Origin: Mongoliitalea daihaiensis
GTDB lineage: Bacteria; Bacteroidota; Bacteroidia; Cytophagales; Cyclobacteriaceae
DNA length: 64,000 nucleotides
Assembly: GCF_021596945.1 (NCBI RefSeq)
Contig: NZ_CP063779.1
Location: forward strand, 809,501-873,500
Reading direction: 5' to 3'
Shown: positions 53,813 through 61,974 of the stretch, piece by piece
How positions within the stretch are numbered: the first letter of the stretch is position 1
How the letters are laid out: each line of letters starts with the position of its first letter
Translations under genes and position numbers: made by a program
Notes under the pieces: generated by a model
Database searches by the model: none
Told to the model about the DNA's origin: nothing
What the model saw: the letters and a program-made list of their open reading frames with translations, nothing else

Positions 53813-54391
53813 ATGAACAAGTCCTCTCTCTTTCTGGTATTGGGATTAGGGTTTTTGTCCTATTCTTGTGCTCTCTTTTCCCCAAAGCAGGCGAGCACAG
53901 GAACTGCTTTTGACAATTACACCGAAGACCTCAGTGTCAACAGAATTACCTTCACTGACCTAGACAAAGTACAGCTGAGTACTCCTGAAAGAGTGGACAT
54001 GTCTTCTACTGGTAATTTGGCTGTAGATTCGGATTTAGCCATTGCTGTTCAACGCAACATAGATAAAAATAGGTCCGAACGCACATGGAATGGATTCACA
54101 GTGTTAGTATACAGTGGAGTGGATCGGGACCAAGCATTCAAAACAAGAAATGAATTATTTACCCTCTTTCCTGACTTGAAGCCCGACCTGCAGTACCAGC
54201 AACCTCGGTACTTGTTAAAGGTAGGTAAATTCTTAAACCGCATTGAAGCACAGGCACCGTATTACCAATTAAAAGAAAAATTTCCCATGGCTAGGATCAT
54301 CCAAGATCGATTTCAGCGTGAGGGATATGTCAATCCAGACCCAATAGATGATGGTGAAAGACCTAATCAAGTCACTGGCGGCAGACTATAA
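53813..54391 (+). CDS. SPOR-like domain lipoprotein
   Basis: 192-residue lipoprotein (lipobox LSYSC, Cys19). The C-terminal part (about 80-165) has the SPOR-type ferredoxin pattern: NGFTVLVYSGVDRDQAFKTRNELFTLFPDLKPDLQYQQPRYLLKVGKFLNRIEAQAPYYQLKEKFPMARII. SPOR domains bind glycan strands without stem peptides, often at division sites. The gene follows secA closely and its 3' end overlaps the M20 gene by 44 bases. Confidence 0.82.
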   Translation: MNKSSLFLVLGLGFLSYSCALFSPKQASTGTAFDNYTEDLSVNRITFTDLDKVQLSTPERVDMSSTGNLAVDSDLAIAVQRNIDKNRSERTWNGFTVLVYSGVDRDQAFKTRNELFTLFPDLKPDLQYQQPRYLLKVGKFLNRIEAQAPYYQLKEKFPMARIIQDRFQREGYVNPDPIDDGERPNQVTGGRL

Positions 54392-55544
54392 AGCATCCAT
54401 TATTGCCCATAGGAGACACCTACATGCTCATCCTGAATTATCTTTTCAAGAATTTGAAACGGCTTCCTATGTGGAGCGGGAACTGCGCGATATTGGAATT
54501 ACATCCATAGAAACAAAGGCAGAAACAGGTATTGTAGCATTGATCCAGGGGAAAAACCCTGACGCTAAAGTAATTGCCTTGCGTGGTGACATGGATGCCT
54601 TACCCATACACGAGCAAAATGATGTATCCTATAGATCTACTAAGGAAGGAATCATGCATGCTTGTGGACACGATGTACACACCTCTTCCTTGTTGGGAAC
54701 AGCAAGGATTCTTTTCAATTTACGGGAGCATTTTGAAGGCACGATCAAACTTATTTTTCAACCGGGGGAAGAACTAATCCCTGGTGGCGCATCCTTGATG
54801 ATTAAAGATGGTGCGCTTCAAAACCCAGTTCCAGCTGGAATCATAGGCCAACACGTCATGCCTTTGATCCCTGTTGGACAAGTAGGTTTTCGAAAAGGCA
54901 TGTACATGGCCAGTGCAGATGAATTGTACATCACTGTCAAGGGAAAAGGGGGCCATGGTGCCCTTCCAGAATCTTTGATTGACCCCGTGTTAATTGCTTC
55001 TCACCTCATCGTCGCCCTACAACAGGTTATCAGCCGCAATGGCTCACCAAAAATACCTTCAGTCCTTTCTTTTGGTCGGGTTGAGGCCTTAGGAGCTACC
55101 AATATCATTCCTAATGAAGTAAAAATTCAGGGTACCTTCCGAACCATGGATGAAGCCTGGAGAGCAAAGGCTCATGGACACATGTTAAGCATTGCCAAAG
55201 GATTGGTAGAAGGTATGGGAGGAACCGTGGACTTTGAGGTTCGAAAAGGTTATCCTTTCTTAAAAAATGCAGAGGCCTTAACAAGCAGAGCAGAGCAAGC
55301 TGCCATAGCCTATCTAGGTGAGGAAAATGTACTGCCTTTAGACATTTGGATGGCTGCAGAGGACTTCTCTTACTATACCCAAGAAATTGACGGTTGCTTT
55401 TACCGTCTAGGTACTCGGAATGAGGCCAAAGGCATTGTGTCAGGTGTACATACGCCAACCTTTGATATTGACGAAGATGCCTTAGAACTAGGGGCTGGGT
55501 TGATGGCTTGGATAGCGGTGAGTGAATTGAAATATACTTCGTGA
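54348..55544 (+). CDS. M20-family amidohydrolase (N-acyl amino acid hydrolase type)
   Basis: 398-residue cytosolic metallohydrolase of the M20D group (AmhX/IAA-amino-acid or hippurate hydrolase-like). Visible motifs are HRRHLHAHPELSFQEFETA, LRGDMDALPI, MHACGHDVHTSSLLG (metal ligands), FQPGEE, and the C-terminal WMAAEDFSYY and GVHTPTFDIDEDAL. The start overlaps the SPOR gene by 44 bases; ATGs at 54348 and 54351 are equivalent. The stop codon (TGA, 55542-55544) lies in the first copy of the downstream repeat. Confidence 0.9.
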   Translation: MMVKDLIKSLAADYKASIIAHRRHLHAHPELSFQEFETASYVERELRDIGITSIETKAETGIVALIQGKNPDAKVIALRGDMDALPIHEQNDVSYRSTKEGIMHACGHDVHTSSLLGTARILFNLREHFEGTIKLIFQPGEELIPGGASLMIKDGALQNPVPAGIIGQHVMPLIPVGQVGFRKGMYMASADELYITVKGKGGHGALPESLIDPVLIASHLIVALQQVISRNGSPKIPSVLSFGRVEALGATNIIPNEVKIQGTFRTMDEAWRAKAHGHMLSIAKGLVEGMGGTVDFEVRKGYPFLKNAEALTSRAEQAAIAYLGEENVLPLDIWMAAEDFSYYTQEIDGCFYRLGTRNEAKGIVSGVHTPTFDIDEDALELGAGLMAWIAVSELKYTS

Positions 55545-56040
55545 AATAAATTGAAATACGCTGAAGCGAAGTAATGGGGGATATTGAGGGATATTGGATA
55601 TTGGTGGATATTGGTGGATATTGGTGGATATTGGATATTGTTGGATATTGGCTTTGGGGTGTTAACTAAGTGAAATAAGTAGAAATACACTGAAGCGAAA
55701 TAAGGTAGAAATAGATATTTATCGATATTACGAGATATTGGTTGATATTGGATATTGGCTTTGGGGTGTTAACTAAGTGAAATAAGTAGAAATACACTGA
55801 AGCGAAATAAGGTAGAAATAGATATTTATCGATATTGATTGATAATGGGATATTGGAGGGCGTATCAAAAAAACTTTGCGCTCCTTGCGAAAACCGTAGC
55901 GGGCGTGGCGTGAACTTATCTCAAATGAAATATGGTGGAAATAGATATTTATCGATATTGATTGATAATGGGATATTGGATATTACGGGATATTGGATGT
56001 TTGAAGATATTGGATATTGAGGGATATTGGATATCAGTAT
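55540..56040. repeat. Satellite-like array: 87-bp direct repeat plus GGATATT heptamer tracts
   Basis: An 87-bp unit occurs twice with full identity (55643-55729 and 55750-55836, period 107). A degenerate earlier copy of part of it covers 55540-55573, where it supplies the M20 stop codon. A 43-bp piece recurs exactly at 55815-55857 and 55938-55980. GGATATTGG heptamer-type tracts fill the rest (55580-55650, 55850-56030). A CGTATC...TTTGCGCTCCTTGCG remnant (about 55861-55910) interrupts it. No gene is seen in these 560 bases. Confidence 0.85.
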
Positions 56041-56105
56041 TACGGTAGTAATCGGAGATAAAGAGTTGGGGAACACTGGAAAGAATACAATAAATAGTAA
56101 GATAC

Positions 56106-56885
56106 ATGAAAACAACAAAACACCTGACGCTGGCCATTCTTATGGTTTTTTCCTTTCAGACGAGCTCGTTTGCTTGGGGAGCGATTGGACATTATGTTAT
56201 TGGAAAAATTGCAGAGTGGCAGATGCAGCAAGAAACAGTCAAAAAAGTAGAAGCTGTATTGAAGCAAGAATCCATTTCTGGAGTAGGGGTATGGATGGAT
56301 AATATCCGCTCTGATAAAAAGTATGACTACACAAACACCTGGCATTGGGTAACTACCGTAGATGGGGAATACGATCCAAGTATTCAAGAACCTACAGGAG
56401 ATGCCTATTCTGCATTTTTGATGTTGAAAGAAAACCTAAAAAAAGGCGGCTTAACTCCCGAAGAGGAGCGTGACCAATTGCGCATGCTGATCCACATAGT
56501 AGGAGATCTACATCAGCCCTTCCATGTAGGCAAGCCTGGTGACAGAGGAGGGAATGATGTCAAAGTGAGCTATTTCAATAAGGAAACCAATATCCATGCG
56601 ATATGGGATTCGGACTTGATCGAAAACAAAAAAATGAGCTACACCGAAATCGCAACCGAACTTCAGAAGAGAATCAATGGAGACGTCTTGAAGCGTTATC
56701 AAGCAGCTACGCCTGCTGACTGGTTAAAAGAAGCTGCAGCCATACGCCCAGCCATGTATGATATTCCTGCAAATAATCGTATCGGGTATGAATACATCTA
56801 CAAGCACTATCACCATGTGGAAGAGCGCTTGATGGCAGGTGGGATTCGATTGGCACAGGTGCTGGAGGAGATATATGGAAAGTAA
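56106..56885 (+). CDS. Secreted S1/P1-family nuclease
   Basis: 259-residue exported zinc-dependent nuclease. The signal peptide ends SSFA, so the mature chain begins with Trp24, whose amino group is a metal ligand in this family. Other ligands are seen in GAIGHYVIG, WMDNIRSD, TWHWV, HIVGDLHQPFHVG and NIHAIWDSD, so the tri-zinc site looks complete. It likely degrades single-stranded DNA or RNA outside the cell. Flanked by a repeat array and a terminator; it is not part of the curli unit that converges on it. Confidence 0.93.
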   Translation: MKTTKHLTLAILMVFSFQTSSFAWGAIGHYVIGKIAEWQMQQETVKKVEAVLKQESISGVGVWMDNIRSDKKYDYTNTWHWVTTVDGEYDPSIQEPTGDAYSAFLMLKENLKKGGLTPEEERDQLRMLIHIVGDLHQPFHVGKPGDRGGNDVKVSYFNKETNIHAIWDSDLIENKKMSYTEIATELQKRINGDVLKRYQAATPADWLKEAAAIRPAMYDIPANNRIGYEYIYKHYHHVEERLMAGGIRLAQVLEEIYGK

Positions 56886-56907
56886 TTCTCGCTAATCATA
56901 AAATTAA

Positions 56908-56945
56908 AAAGACCAATCTTCTCGTCGAAGATTGGTCTTTTGTTT
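56908..56945 (+). terminator. Terminator after S1/P1 nuclease
   Basis: AAAGACCAATCTTC and GAAGATTGGTCTTT form a perfect 14-bp stem with loop TCGTC, followed by T-rich sequence. It may also close the curli operon on the other strand. Confidence 0.92.
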
Positions 56946-56984
56946 TAAACTACTTCCTGACAGCTTTATAAGCTAGAATTAAAC

Positions 56985-57629
56985 TTAGTTTCCTGTTCTA
57001 AAGCTCCATGTGGGACTATTGGCAACATTTCTACCTTCAAATCTAGCTAAGACATACCAGAAATAGGTTGTATTTGGTCTTAAGTCAGATACAATAACTT
57101 CTGGTGATGCAAGATTTTCCCCTACCAACCGCTGGGTGGTGGAGTTTGACTCAAAAATAAACACATTGTACGTTAACTGACGATCTCTCGCATCTTGTTC
57201 CACTCTCCAGCGGAACGCGAATGTTAATGGCTGATTGGTGGACCCATTTCCTGGTACAGGGTCAAAAATGGATACATTCCCGATATTGCGCTCATCTTTG
57301 AGCAAGAAAAAGGTAGCAAACGTGTTTTCACCTTCAAAAACTGCAACACTTACATTCGAATTGAGAAAATCCCTTCTTCGCGCTGAAATACTAACGTCTC
57401 CTCTTCGGACACGATTAAATCGAAACTCCCCTGTAGGACCTGTAATAACCGTTGTACTAGCAGGAGTAGTTGCCACCAACACACCCTCTAAAGGCTCTAA
57501 AGTTTCTCCATCTACAACAATCCCAGAGATTGACCCAAAGCGATCAATATCTACTCTTTCTTCTTCACATCCAGTAAAAAAGATAAGTAGTAATACAAAC
57601 GAAAGATATTTTAAATTCTTATACATCAT
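56985..57629 (-). CDS. Lipoprotein encoded last in the csgEFG operon
   Basis: 214-residue lipoprotein (lipobox FFTGCEEE, Cys21, with acidic residues after it that suit surface export). Residues about 30-105 are a carboxypeptidase-regulatory-like beta-sandwich (GSISGIVVDGETLEPLEGVLVATTPASTTVITGPTGEFRF). Residues about 118-214 look like a fibronectin type III domain (VPGNGSTNQPLTFAFRWRV...LRPNTTYFWYVLARFEGRNV). It starts 2 bases after csgG, so it is surely co-translated with it. It may anchor curli fibres or cap the secretion channel; I know no described function. Confidence 0.8.
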   Translation of the reverse strand: MMYKNLKYLSFVLLLIFFTGCEEERVDIDRFGSISGIVVDGETLEPLEGVLVATTPASTTVITGPTGEFRFNRVRRGDVSISARRRDFLNSNVSVAVFEGENTFATFFLLKDERNIGNVSIFDPVPGNGSTNQPLTFAFRWRVEQDARDRQLTYNVFIFESNSTTQRLVGENLASPEVIVSDLRPNTTYFWYVLARFEGRNVANSPTWSFRTGN

Positions 57630-57631
57630 AC

Positions 57632-59014
57632 TTATTTGCCCAAATGAAAGCGTAAACCTACTTTAAAACCCCAAATAATATCATTAAAACTCCCTGAGAC
57701 GACACCATCGTAGTTATCACTGAGAAGCTGATTGATATAACCTTCTGAAATCAAGCTTACCTTATTTCCTATGAGGTAATCAATCCCAACACCCGTAGTT
57801 ACAAATGGCATAATGCTACTGTTTGAAAGACCAACGTTTTCTCCAAAATTATACAATAAACCTGCTCCACCTCGCACGTAAGGCGACAGCTTACCCGTTG
57901 GGTTCGTCAGGTACATGAGATTTAAAGAACCATAATAATCCGTAGTCTGCAAAACATCACGTATATGGATTTCTTGAAATCCCAATCTAGTTTCCATAAA
58001 AAGCGTAGGTGAAAGCCCAATACCCAAAGATGTTTCAAATCCAGGACGCTTGAAACTAGTAGAATAATCTCCTAAATAAGACTGCCCTTTACCCGCTAAT
58101 GACAAAAACATGGAAGTCCGATAATTTGGCCGATGCAATCGCCCAATATAGTCTGTTTGAACGTTTGCCTCTTTCTCTGCTAGATAGCTTTTGACATGAG
58201 TACCATTCAGCTCATTTTCATCTTGTGGAGACCAAAGATTATCAACAATTCCTTCTAAAATCAAACTATGAACAGCCTTTTCAACGGCCTCATTGATTGC
58301 CATTTCCCTTGGTTCGTTGTATGTAAAGCCTGTTTCGGCCTCTAAAAGTCTTCTAAACCTAACAAAACGGAAAAAACCTGAGGTAACTTCTTGAGATAAA
58401 ATAGATTTTGTAGTGTAAACGGTCTTTAAAATTTTTCCGTTACTCGTCGACACGGCCCTCAAATAAATGCTTACTCTGTCTTCTCTATATTGGGAAGATG
58501 CATCCGCTCCAAAGTAACGAACACCCGCTCCACCCGTAAAAACGTTCGTCTCGTAAGAAATAATCCCACCTTCTAAGAGAACTCCTGCAAAAAGCAAAGG
58601 AGGAAGCAGAATATTAGTGGTCCCCTCATATTGCTCCCTACTTGATCGAATAATTTTTCGCTCATTCAGTAAGTTACTAATGTTTTCCCGTTCGATAGGG
58701 ACAAACCAACCCGATTCTTCTAATGCACGAATAAGGATATTAGTTGCTCCTTGGGTGATGGCCGTAGAAAAACTAGCTCCCACTGTGGACTCTTTCAACT
58801 GTCCTGTCTGGTCACGAAACTTATATACAGCAACAACTATTGGCTCTTTAGGCGCTGGTAGGTCTAGCAATTCTGATTTCATAGGTGTCTCTTGGCCTAA
58901 TCGAGCATCTCTATTACCTAAAGGCTGATAATAGAATGGAGAGCAACCCATGATCAGCAACACAAACAACACAGAAAGCTTGTGTGCAAAAGCTTTTATT
59001 GGGGACTTAAGCAT
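57632..59014 (-). CDS. csgG: CsgG curli secretion channel with C-terminal beta-barrel extension
   Basis: 460-residue lipoprotein (Cys24 in LIMGCSPF). Residues about 45-265 match CsgG, the nonameric curli secretion pore: VAVYKFRDQTGQ, GWFVPIERENISNLLNERKIIR, EGGIISYETNVFTGGAGVRYFG and FRRLLEAETGFTYNEP. The family is usually about 277 residues. Here residues about 297-460 add a stretch of alternating strands (SMFLSLAGKG, METRLGFQEI, YVRGGAGLLYNFG, IIWGFKVGLRFHLGK) that looks like an eight-strand outer-membrane barrel. The constriction loop also differs from that of E. coli. Confidence 0.93.
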   Translation of the reverse strand: MLKSPIKAFAHKLSVLFVLLIMGCSPFYYQPLGNRDARLGQETPMKSELLDLPAPKEPIVVAVYKFRDQTGQLKESTVGASFSTAITQGATNILIRALEESGWFVPIERENISNLLNERKIIRSSREQYEGTTNILLPPLLFAGVLLEGGIISYETNVFTGGAGVRYFGADASSQYREDRVSIYLRAVSTSNGKILKTVYTTKSILSQEVTSGFFRFVRFRRLLEAETGFTYNEPREMAINEAVEKAVHSLILEGIVDNLWSPQDENELNGTHVKSYLAEKEANVQTDYIGRLHRPNYRTSMFLSLAGKGQSYLGDYSTSFKRPGFETSLGIGLSPTLFMETRLGFQEIHIRDVLQTTDYYGSLNLMYLTNPTGKLSPYVRGGAGLLYNFGENVGLSNSSIMPFVTTGVGIDYLIGNKVSLISEGYINQLLSDNYDGVVSGSFNDIIWGFKVGLRFHLGK

Positions 59015-59032
59015 GAATTTTCTTTGGTTTAT

Positions 59033-59455
59033 TTAAAAAAATGGAACTTCAACAACCGTGGTTGCACCTGTACGAATGTCCACAATTGTAATGTTAAGAC
59101 CTCTGCCCCCATCGCTGATTTCTATTTGAAAATCGCCTAATATGTATGTCCCTTGCTCAATAGAACCTTCACCAAATTGGCGTGTAACAAGCTCTCTTGA
59201 CAAACGGGAAAGAATCTGTCTATTCAAACTTTCTGAAAATTCTTGCAAAGGATCTCTAGAGAAACCTAAGCCTCTATCTGTTTGATTGGGATCTCTGGTA
59301 GTATCCTGAGCTTGTGCAGAGCTCAATAACCATTGATAGTTAAAGGTATTTCCTCCAAAAGCAGGATTTCTTGGGGTATACACCAGCTGCTGGGAAAAAA
59401 CCTCAGCAAATGATATCAAGCTTAAAAACAATGTAAAAACGAATACTTTTTTCAT
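59033..59455 (-). CDS. csgF: Curli assembly protein CsgF
   Basis: 140-residue exported protein (signal ending VFSQ). The mature N-terminus QLVYTPRNPAFGGNTFNYQWLLSSAQAQ is the CsgF region that inserts into the CsgG pore and forms a second constriction. The C-terminal part (GDFQIEISDGGRGLNITIVDIRTGATTVVEVP) lies at the cell surface and helps curlin nucleation. Between csgE (12 bases) and csgG (18 bases). Confidence 0.96.
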   Translation of the reverse strand: MKKVFVFTLFLSLISFAEVFSQQLVYTPRNPAFGGNTFNYQWLLSSAQAQDTTRDPNQTDRGLGFSRDPLQEFSESLNRQILSRLSRELVTRQFGEGSIEQGTYILGDFQIEISDGGRGLNITIVDIRTGATTVVEVPFF

Positions 59456-59467
59456 GGTTATTTCAAT

Positions 59468-59971
59468 TTAGAATATGCCTGAACCTTTACGATCTTCACC
59501 ATCCAACTCCCGGATAAGTTCTTCATATTGTGCTAAATACATTTGGGTTATTGACACGGAATCTCCGACGATCTCTTCTATATAATCTAATCTTGGTTGT
59601 AGAAATGATTGGTATACCATCGTCTCATTGATAAAAACCTCTATCAAGGTTTGATTTGCCCTAAATGGCCTCTCCATAATAAAAATAGAATAGTTTCTTG
59701 CATCTACAGGTGGCTCCCAATCTCTATAAAACAAATCAAAAAAGTCCCGCCCACTTTTTGTTTTAGTCTCATCAATAAGAAGCCCGTCAATTTCAAGCGA
59801 GGCATCTGATTTGACTTTTTCAGTAGCTTGCTCAATAATATCATTTAAGAGCAACTTGAGACTTTCAGGTGCTTCTTTGATTACTTTGGTAGAATCAGAC
59901 TGCCCATGAAGATTCATGGAGAAAATCCCTAAAAAGCAAAATAAACATCCAAATCTCCAAACGCTACTCAT
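59468..59971 (-). CDS. csgE: Curli assembly protein CsgE
   Basis: 167-residue periplasmic protein (signal ending LHGQ). The family core is LEIDGLLIDETKTKSGRDFFDLFYRDWEPP and RNYSIFIMERPFRANQTLIEVFINE. CsgE caps the periplasmic side of CsgG and delivers curlin subunits. It is longer than E. coli CsgE (129) owing to N- and C-terminal additions. First gene of the csgE-csgF-csgG-lipoprotein operon. Confidence 0.95.
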   Translation of the reverse strand: MSSVWRFGCLFCFLGIFSMNLHGQSDSTKVIKEAPESLKLLLNDIIEQATEKVKSDASLEIDGLLIDETKTKSGRDFFDLFYRDWEPPVDARNYSIFIMERPFRANQTLIEVFINETMVYQSFLQPRLDYIEEIVGDSVSITQMYLAQYEELIRELDGEDRKGSGIF

Positions 59972-60045
59972 AATCTATTACTTCTTAACGGAAACTAAAA
60001 TAGAGAGTTTAATTAAATTTCACAAGGCAATTTACAAGCTATGTA

Positions 60046-60078
60046 AATAATCTCCCCGAAAAGTTCAGGGAGATTATT
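60046..60078. terminator. Hairpin between curlin gene and csgE
   Basis: AATAATCTCCC and GGGAGATTATT form an 11-bp stem with an 11-base loop, 19 bases after the curlin stop. The T run is on the plus-strand side, so on the minus strand it may act as a weak terminator or a transcript stabiliser that keeps curlin mRNA more abundant than csgEFG. Confidence 0.55.
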
Positions 60079-60096
60079 TTTTATTCAAAAACTAAA

Positions 60097-61371
60097 TTAC
60101 CTTAAAGGGAAAGCACTTTGTGTAATAGTAGCAGAATTGCCATTACCAACCATGTTCAATGTAGCAGAATTACCATTCCCAAACTGATTGATAATACCAA
60201 CATTGTTATTGCCTTGGATCAAGAAACCTTCAGCAGCAAAATTGGAAGCTCCTGCATTGACAATGTTAGCATCGCCGTACTGATTGATTGTAAGTGAATT
60301 ATTATCACCACCCATAGCTCCGCTAATGGTATTTCTATCACCATTTTGAGAAGCCATAAACTCGGAATTATTAGCTGTTAAGCTGTTCAATCCCGGACCG
60401 GTTCCTCTTGAATTCACATAGATAAAGTTTCTATCACCAACCTGAGAAGCCATATACGTATTGCTGCTACCAGTAATTTCAATTCTTTGGTTATTCAAAT
60501 TACCGTTTTGAATTTGAGTAACTTCATTGAAGCTTCCTGCTACCCACTGACTTGCCCTGTTATCGGAACCAGTTTGACTAATTGAACCAAAGTTTTCATC
60601 TCCTTGCTGACGGATTGCAGCGGAGTTATCTCTGTCGAATTGATTGATAAGAGCTACGTTTTCATCTCCAATCTGAATAGTTTCACCCAAAATAGTATTT
60701 CTTGTAGAGTTGATGGTAGACCTGTTTAGATTACCCACCTGCTCCTGAATAAATGTACCTCCTATAGAACCAGCACCTTGAGCTCTATTGATGGAAGCAT
60801 AATTGTAATCACCAGTTTGAAGCTGTCTTACAAAACCTCCATCAGCATAATACTGAGAGCTACCAGTTGGATTCAAAAGAGCTGTATTGTCGTTCCCAAC
60901 CTGAGTTTGGGTAATTTCAGTGATATTAAACCCTCTTAATCTCCTAGCATCAGCGGTATTTCTATCACCAATTTGAGTTTGGTAAACTCTGATATTGGTA
61001 GGCTGAGTCCAATGAGCAGTAGTGGCACGGTTATCATTTCCAATTTGTATCTGCTCGATAATTGACCCACCAGCAAATACTTGAGATCCCTGACCTGCAG
61101 ATGCAAAATTTCTATCACCCTCTTGATACTGTAGTCCCTGTACATTCTGACGGCCTAAGAATGAAGCCGTGTTGTTTGCGCCAATCTGAGTTACCTCTAC
61201 CTCAGAACCACTACCACCAGTAATTGCCACTGAACTGCTGTTTTGACTACCTGTTTGTACAACAGTCGCCTGATGGTTATTTCCCTCTTGACTTACGTTT
61301 GCATCATTGCTTTGAGCAATTGCAACGGAGCCGCTAAACAATAGAGCGGCGAATAGATTTAATTTTTTCAT
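60097..61371 (-). CDS. Curlin-repeat fibre subunit, long form
   Basis: 424-residue secreted amyloid subunit (signal MKKLNLFAALLFSGSVAIA). It is built of curlin repeats of type N-x-A-x4-Q-x-G-x2-N. Repeats at both ends are short and canonical (ANVSQEGNNHQATVVQTG; INQFGNGNSATLNMVGNGN). Those in the middle are longer, with insertions such as TTAHWTQPTNIRVYQTQIGDRN and GLNSLTANNSEFMASQNGDRN. E. coli CsgA has five repeats in 151 residues; this protein has well over a dozen. It ends SAFPLR. Directly upstream of csgE. Confidence 0.93.
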   Translation of the reverse strand: MKKLNLFAALLFSGSVAIAQSNDANVSQEGNNHQATVVQTGSQNSSSVAITGGSGSEVEVTQIGANNTASFLGRQNVQGLQYQEGDRNFASAGQGSQVFAGGSIIEQIQIGNDNRATTAHWTQPTNIRVYQTQIGDRNTADARRLRGFNITEITQTQVGNDNTALLNPTGSSQYYADGGFVRQLQTGDYNYASINRAQGAGSIGGTFIQEQVGNLNRSTINSTRNTILGETIQIGDENVALINQFDRDNSAAIRQQGDENFGSISQTGSDNRASQWVAGSFNEVTQIQNGNLNNQRIEITGSSNTYMASQVGDRNFIYVNSRGTGPGLNSLTANNSEFMASQNGDRNTISGAMGGDNNSLTINQYGDANIVNAGASNFAAEGFLIQGNNNVGIINQFGNGNSATLNMVGNGNSATITQSAFPLR

Positions 61372-61974
61372 AAGAATGAATTAAGTTGATCGTTAATTTT
61401 TTTCAAATATAATAAAATGTATTTGAAATCAATAAAAATGTATTATAAAATATTTTTATAGATATTATAATGAAATTTAATGTAAAATTTCAATTACTTT
61501 TTAAGCAGTAAACTATTGTTTACGTAATTTTTTAAATCATTTTTTTGTTATTATTCCAAAGATTATTCTGATGTAGGATGGATTCCATAATCCTAAAAAA
61601 GTATTCTGATTGTCTGCCATTATAACAGAGTTAAAATAAATCATATGCTATTACGGATAAGGGACCACAGATAACAGACACCAGAAAATATCATGAATAT
61701 ATTCATTTGCTTAGTGGCTGAAGTGATAGTAGATAATCATAAAAAGTCTTTTGGTGATCCCCAATTATACACGTGCAAGAATATTGCTACTATTATCATG
61801 CGGATAATCTTCCACGGTGGGAATTCATCCGACCGTAGCCAAAAAACAGCTTCATATGGTATACTCATTGATAACTGATGGGAAAGCGGACATACAAAAA
61901 ACATTGTTCAAAAAAACTTACCCAAGCGTTTCTTACAAAAGAGTGAAATCAAATTGCGACCTTACCTATTCAAT
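61372..61974. other. AT-rich intergenic region upstream of the long curlin gene
   Basis: About 600 bases with no convincing gene. It likely holds the promoter and control region of the gene at 60097-61371. It also contains an ACGGATAAGGGACCACAGATAACAGACACCAG stretch (about 61650-61683) of the decayed repeat kind seen elsewhere in the window. A 61-codon open frame at 61693 has no protein-like features. Confidence 0.55.
61404..61432 (-). promoter_or_regulatory. Possible promoter of the long curlin gene
   Basis: On the minus strand TATATTTG (61404-61411) fits TAnnTTTG and lies 33 bases before the ATG. A partial TTG sits 18 bases further upstream (61430-61432). Confidence 0.4.

Noticed and set aside
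55540-56040. CRISPR array
   Set aside because: Repeats are 87 and 43 bp with uneven spacing, spacers are themselves repeat-derived, and no cas gene is present.
57632-59014. CsgG C-terminal extension as a separate gene fused by missed stop
   Set aside because: The frame is continuous with no stop, no internal signal peptide appears at the junction, and the linker reads as ordinary protein, so it is a true fusion within this sequence.
61693-61878. 61-codon frame in the curli intergenic region
   Set aside because: It has no signal, motif or curlin repeat, lies in AT-rich repeat-scrap sequence, and is within chance length.
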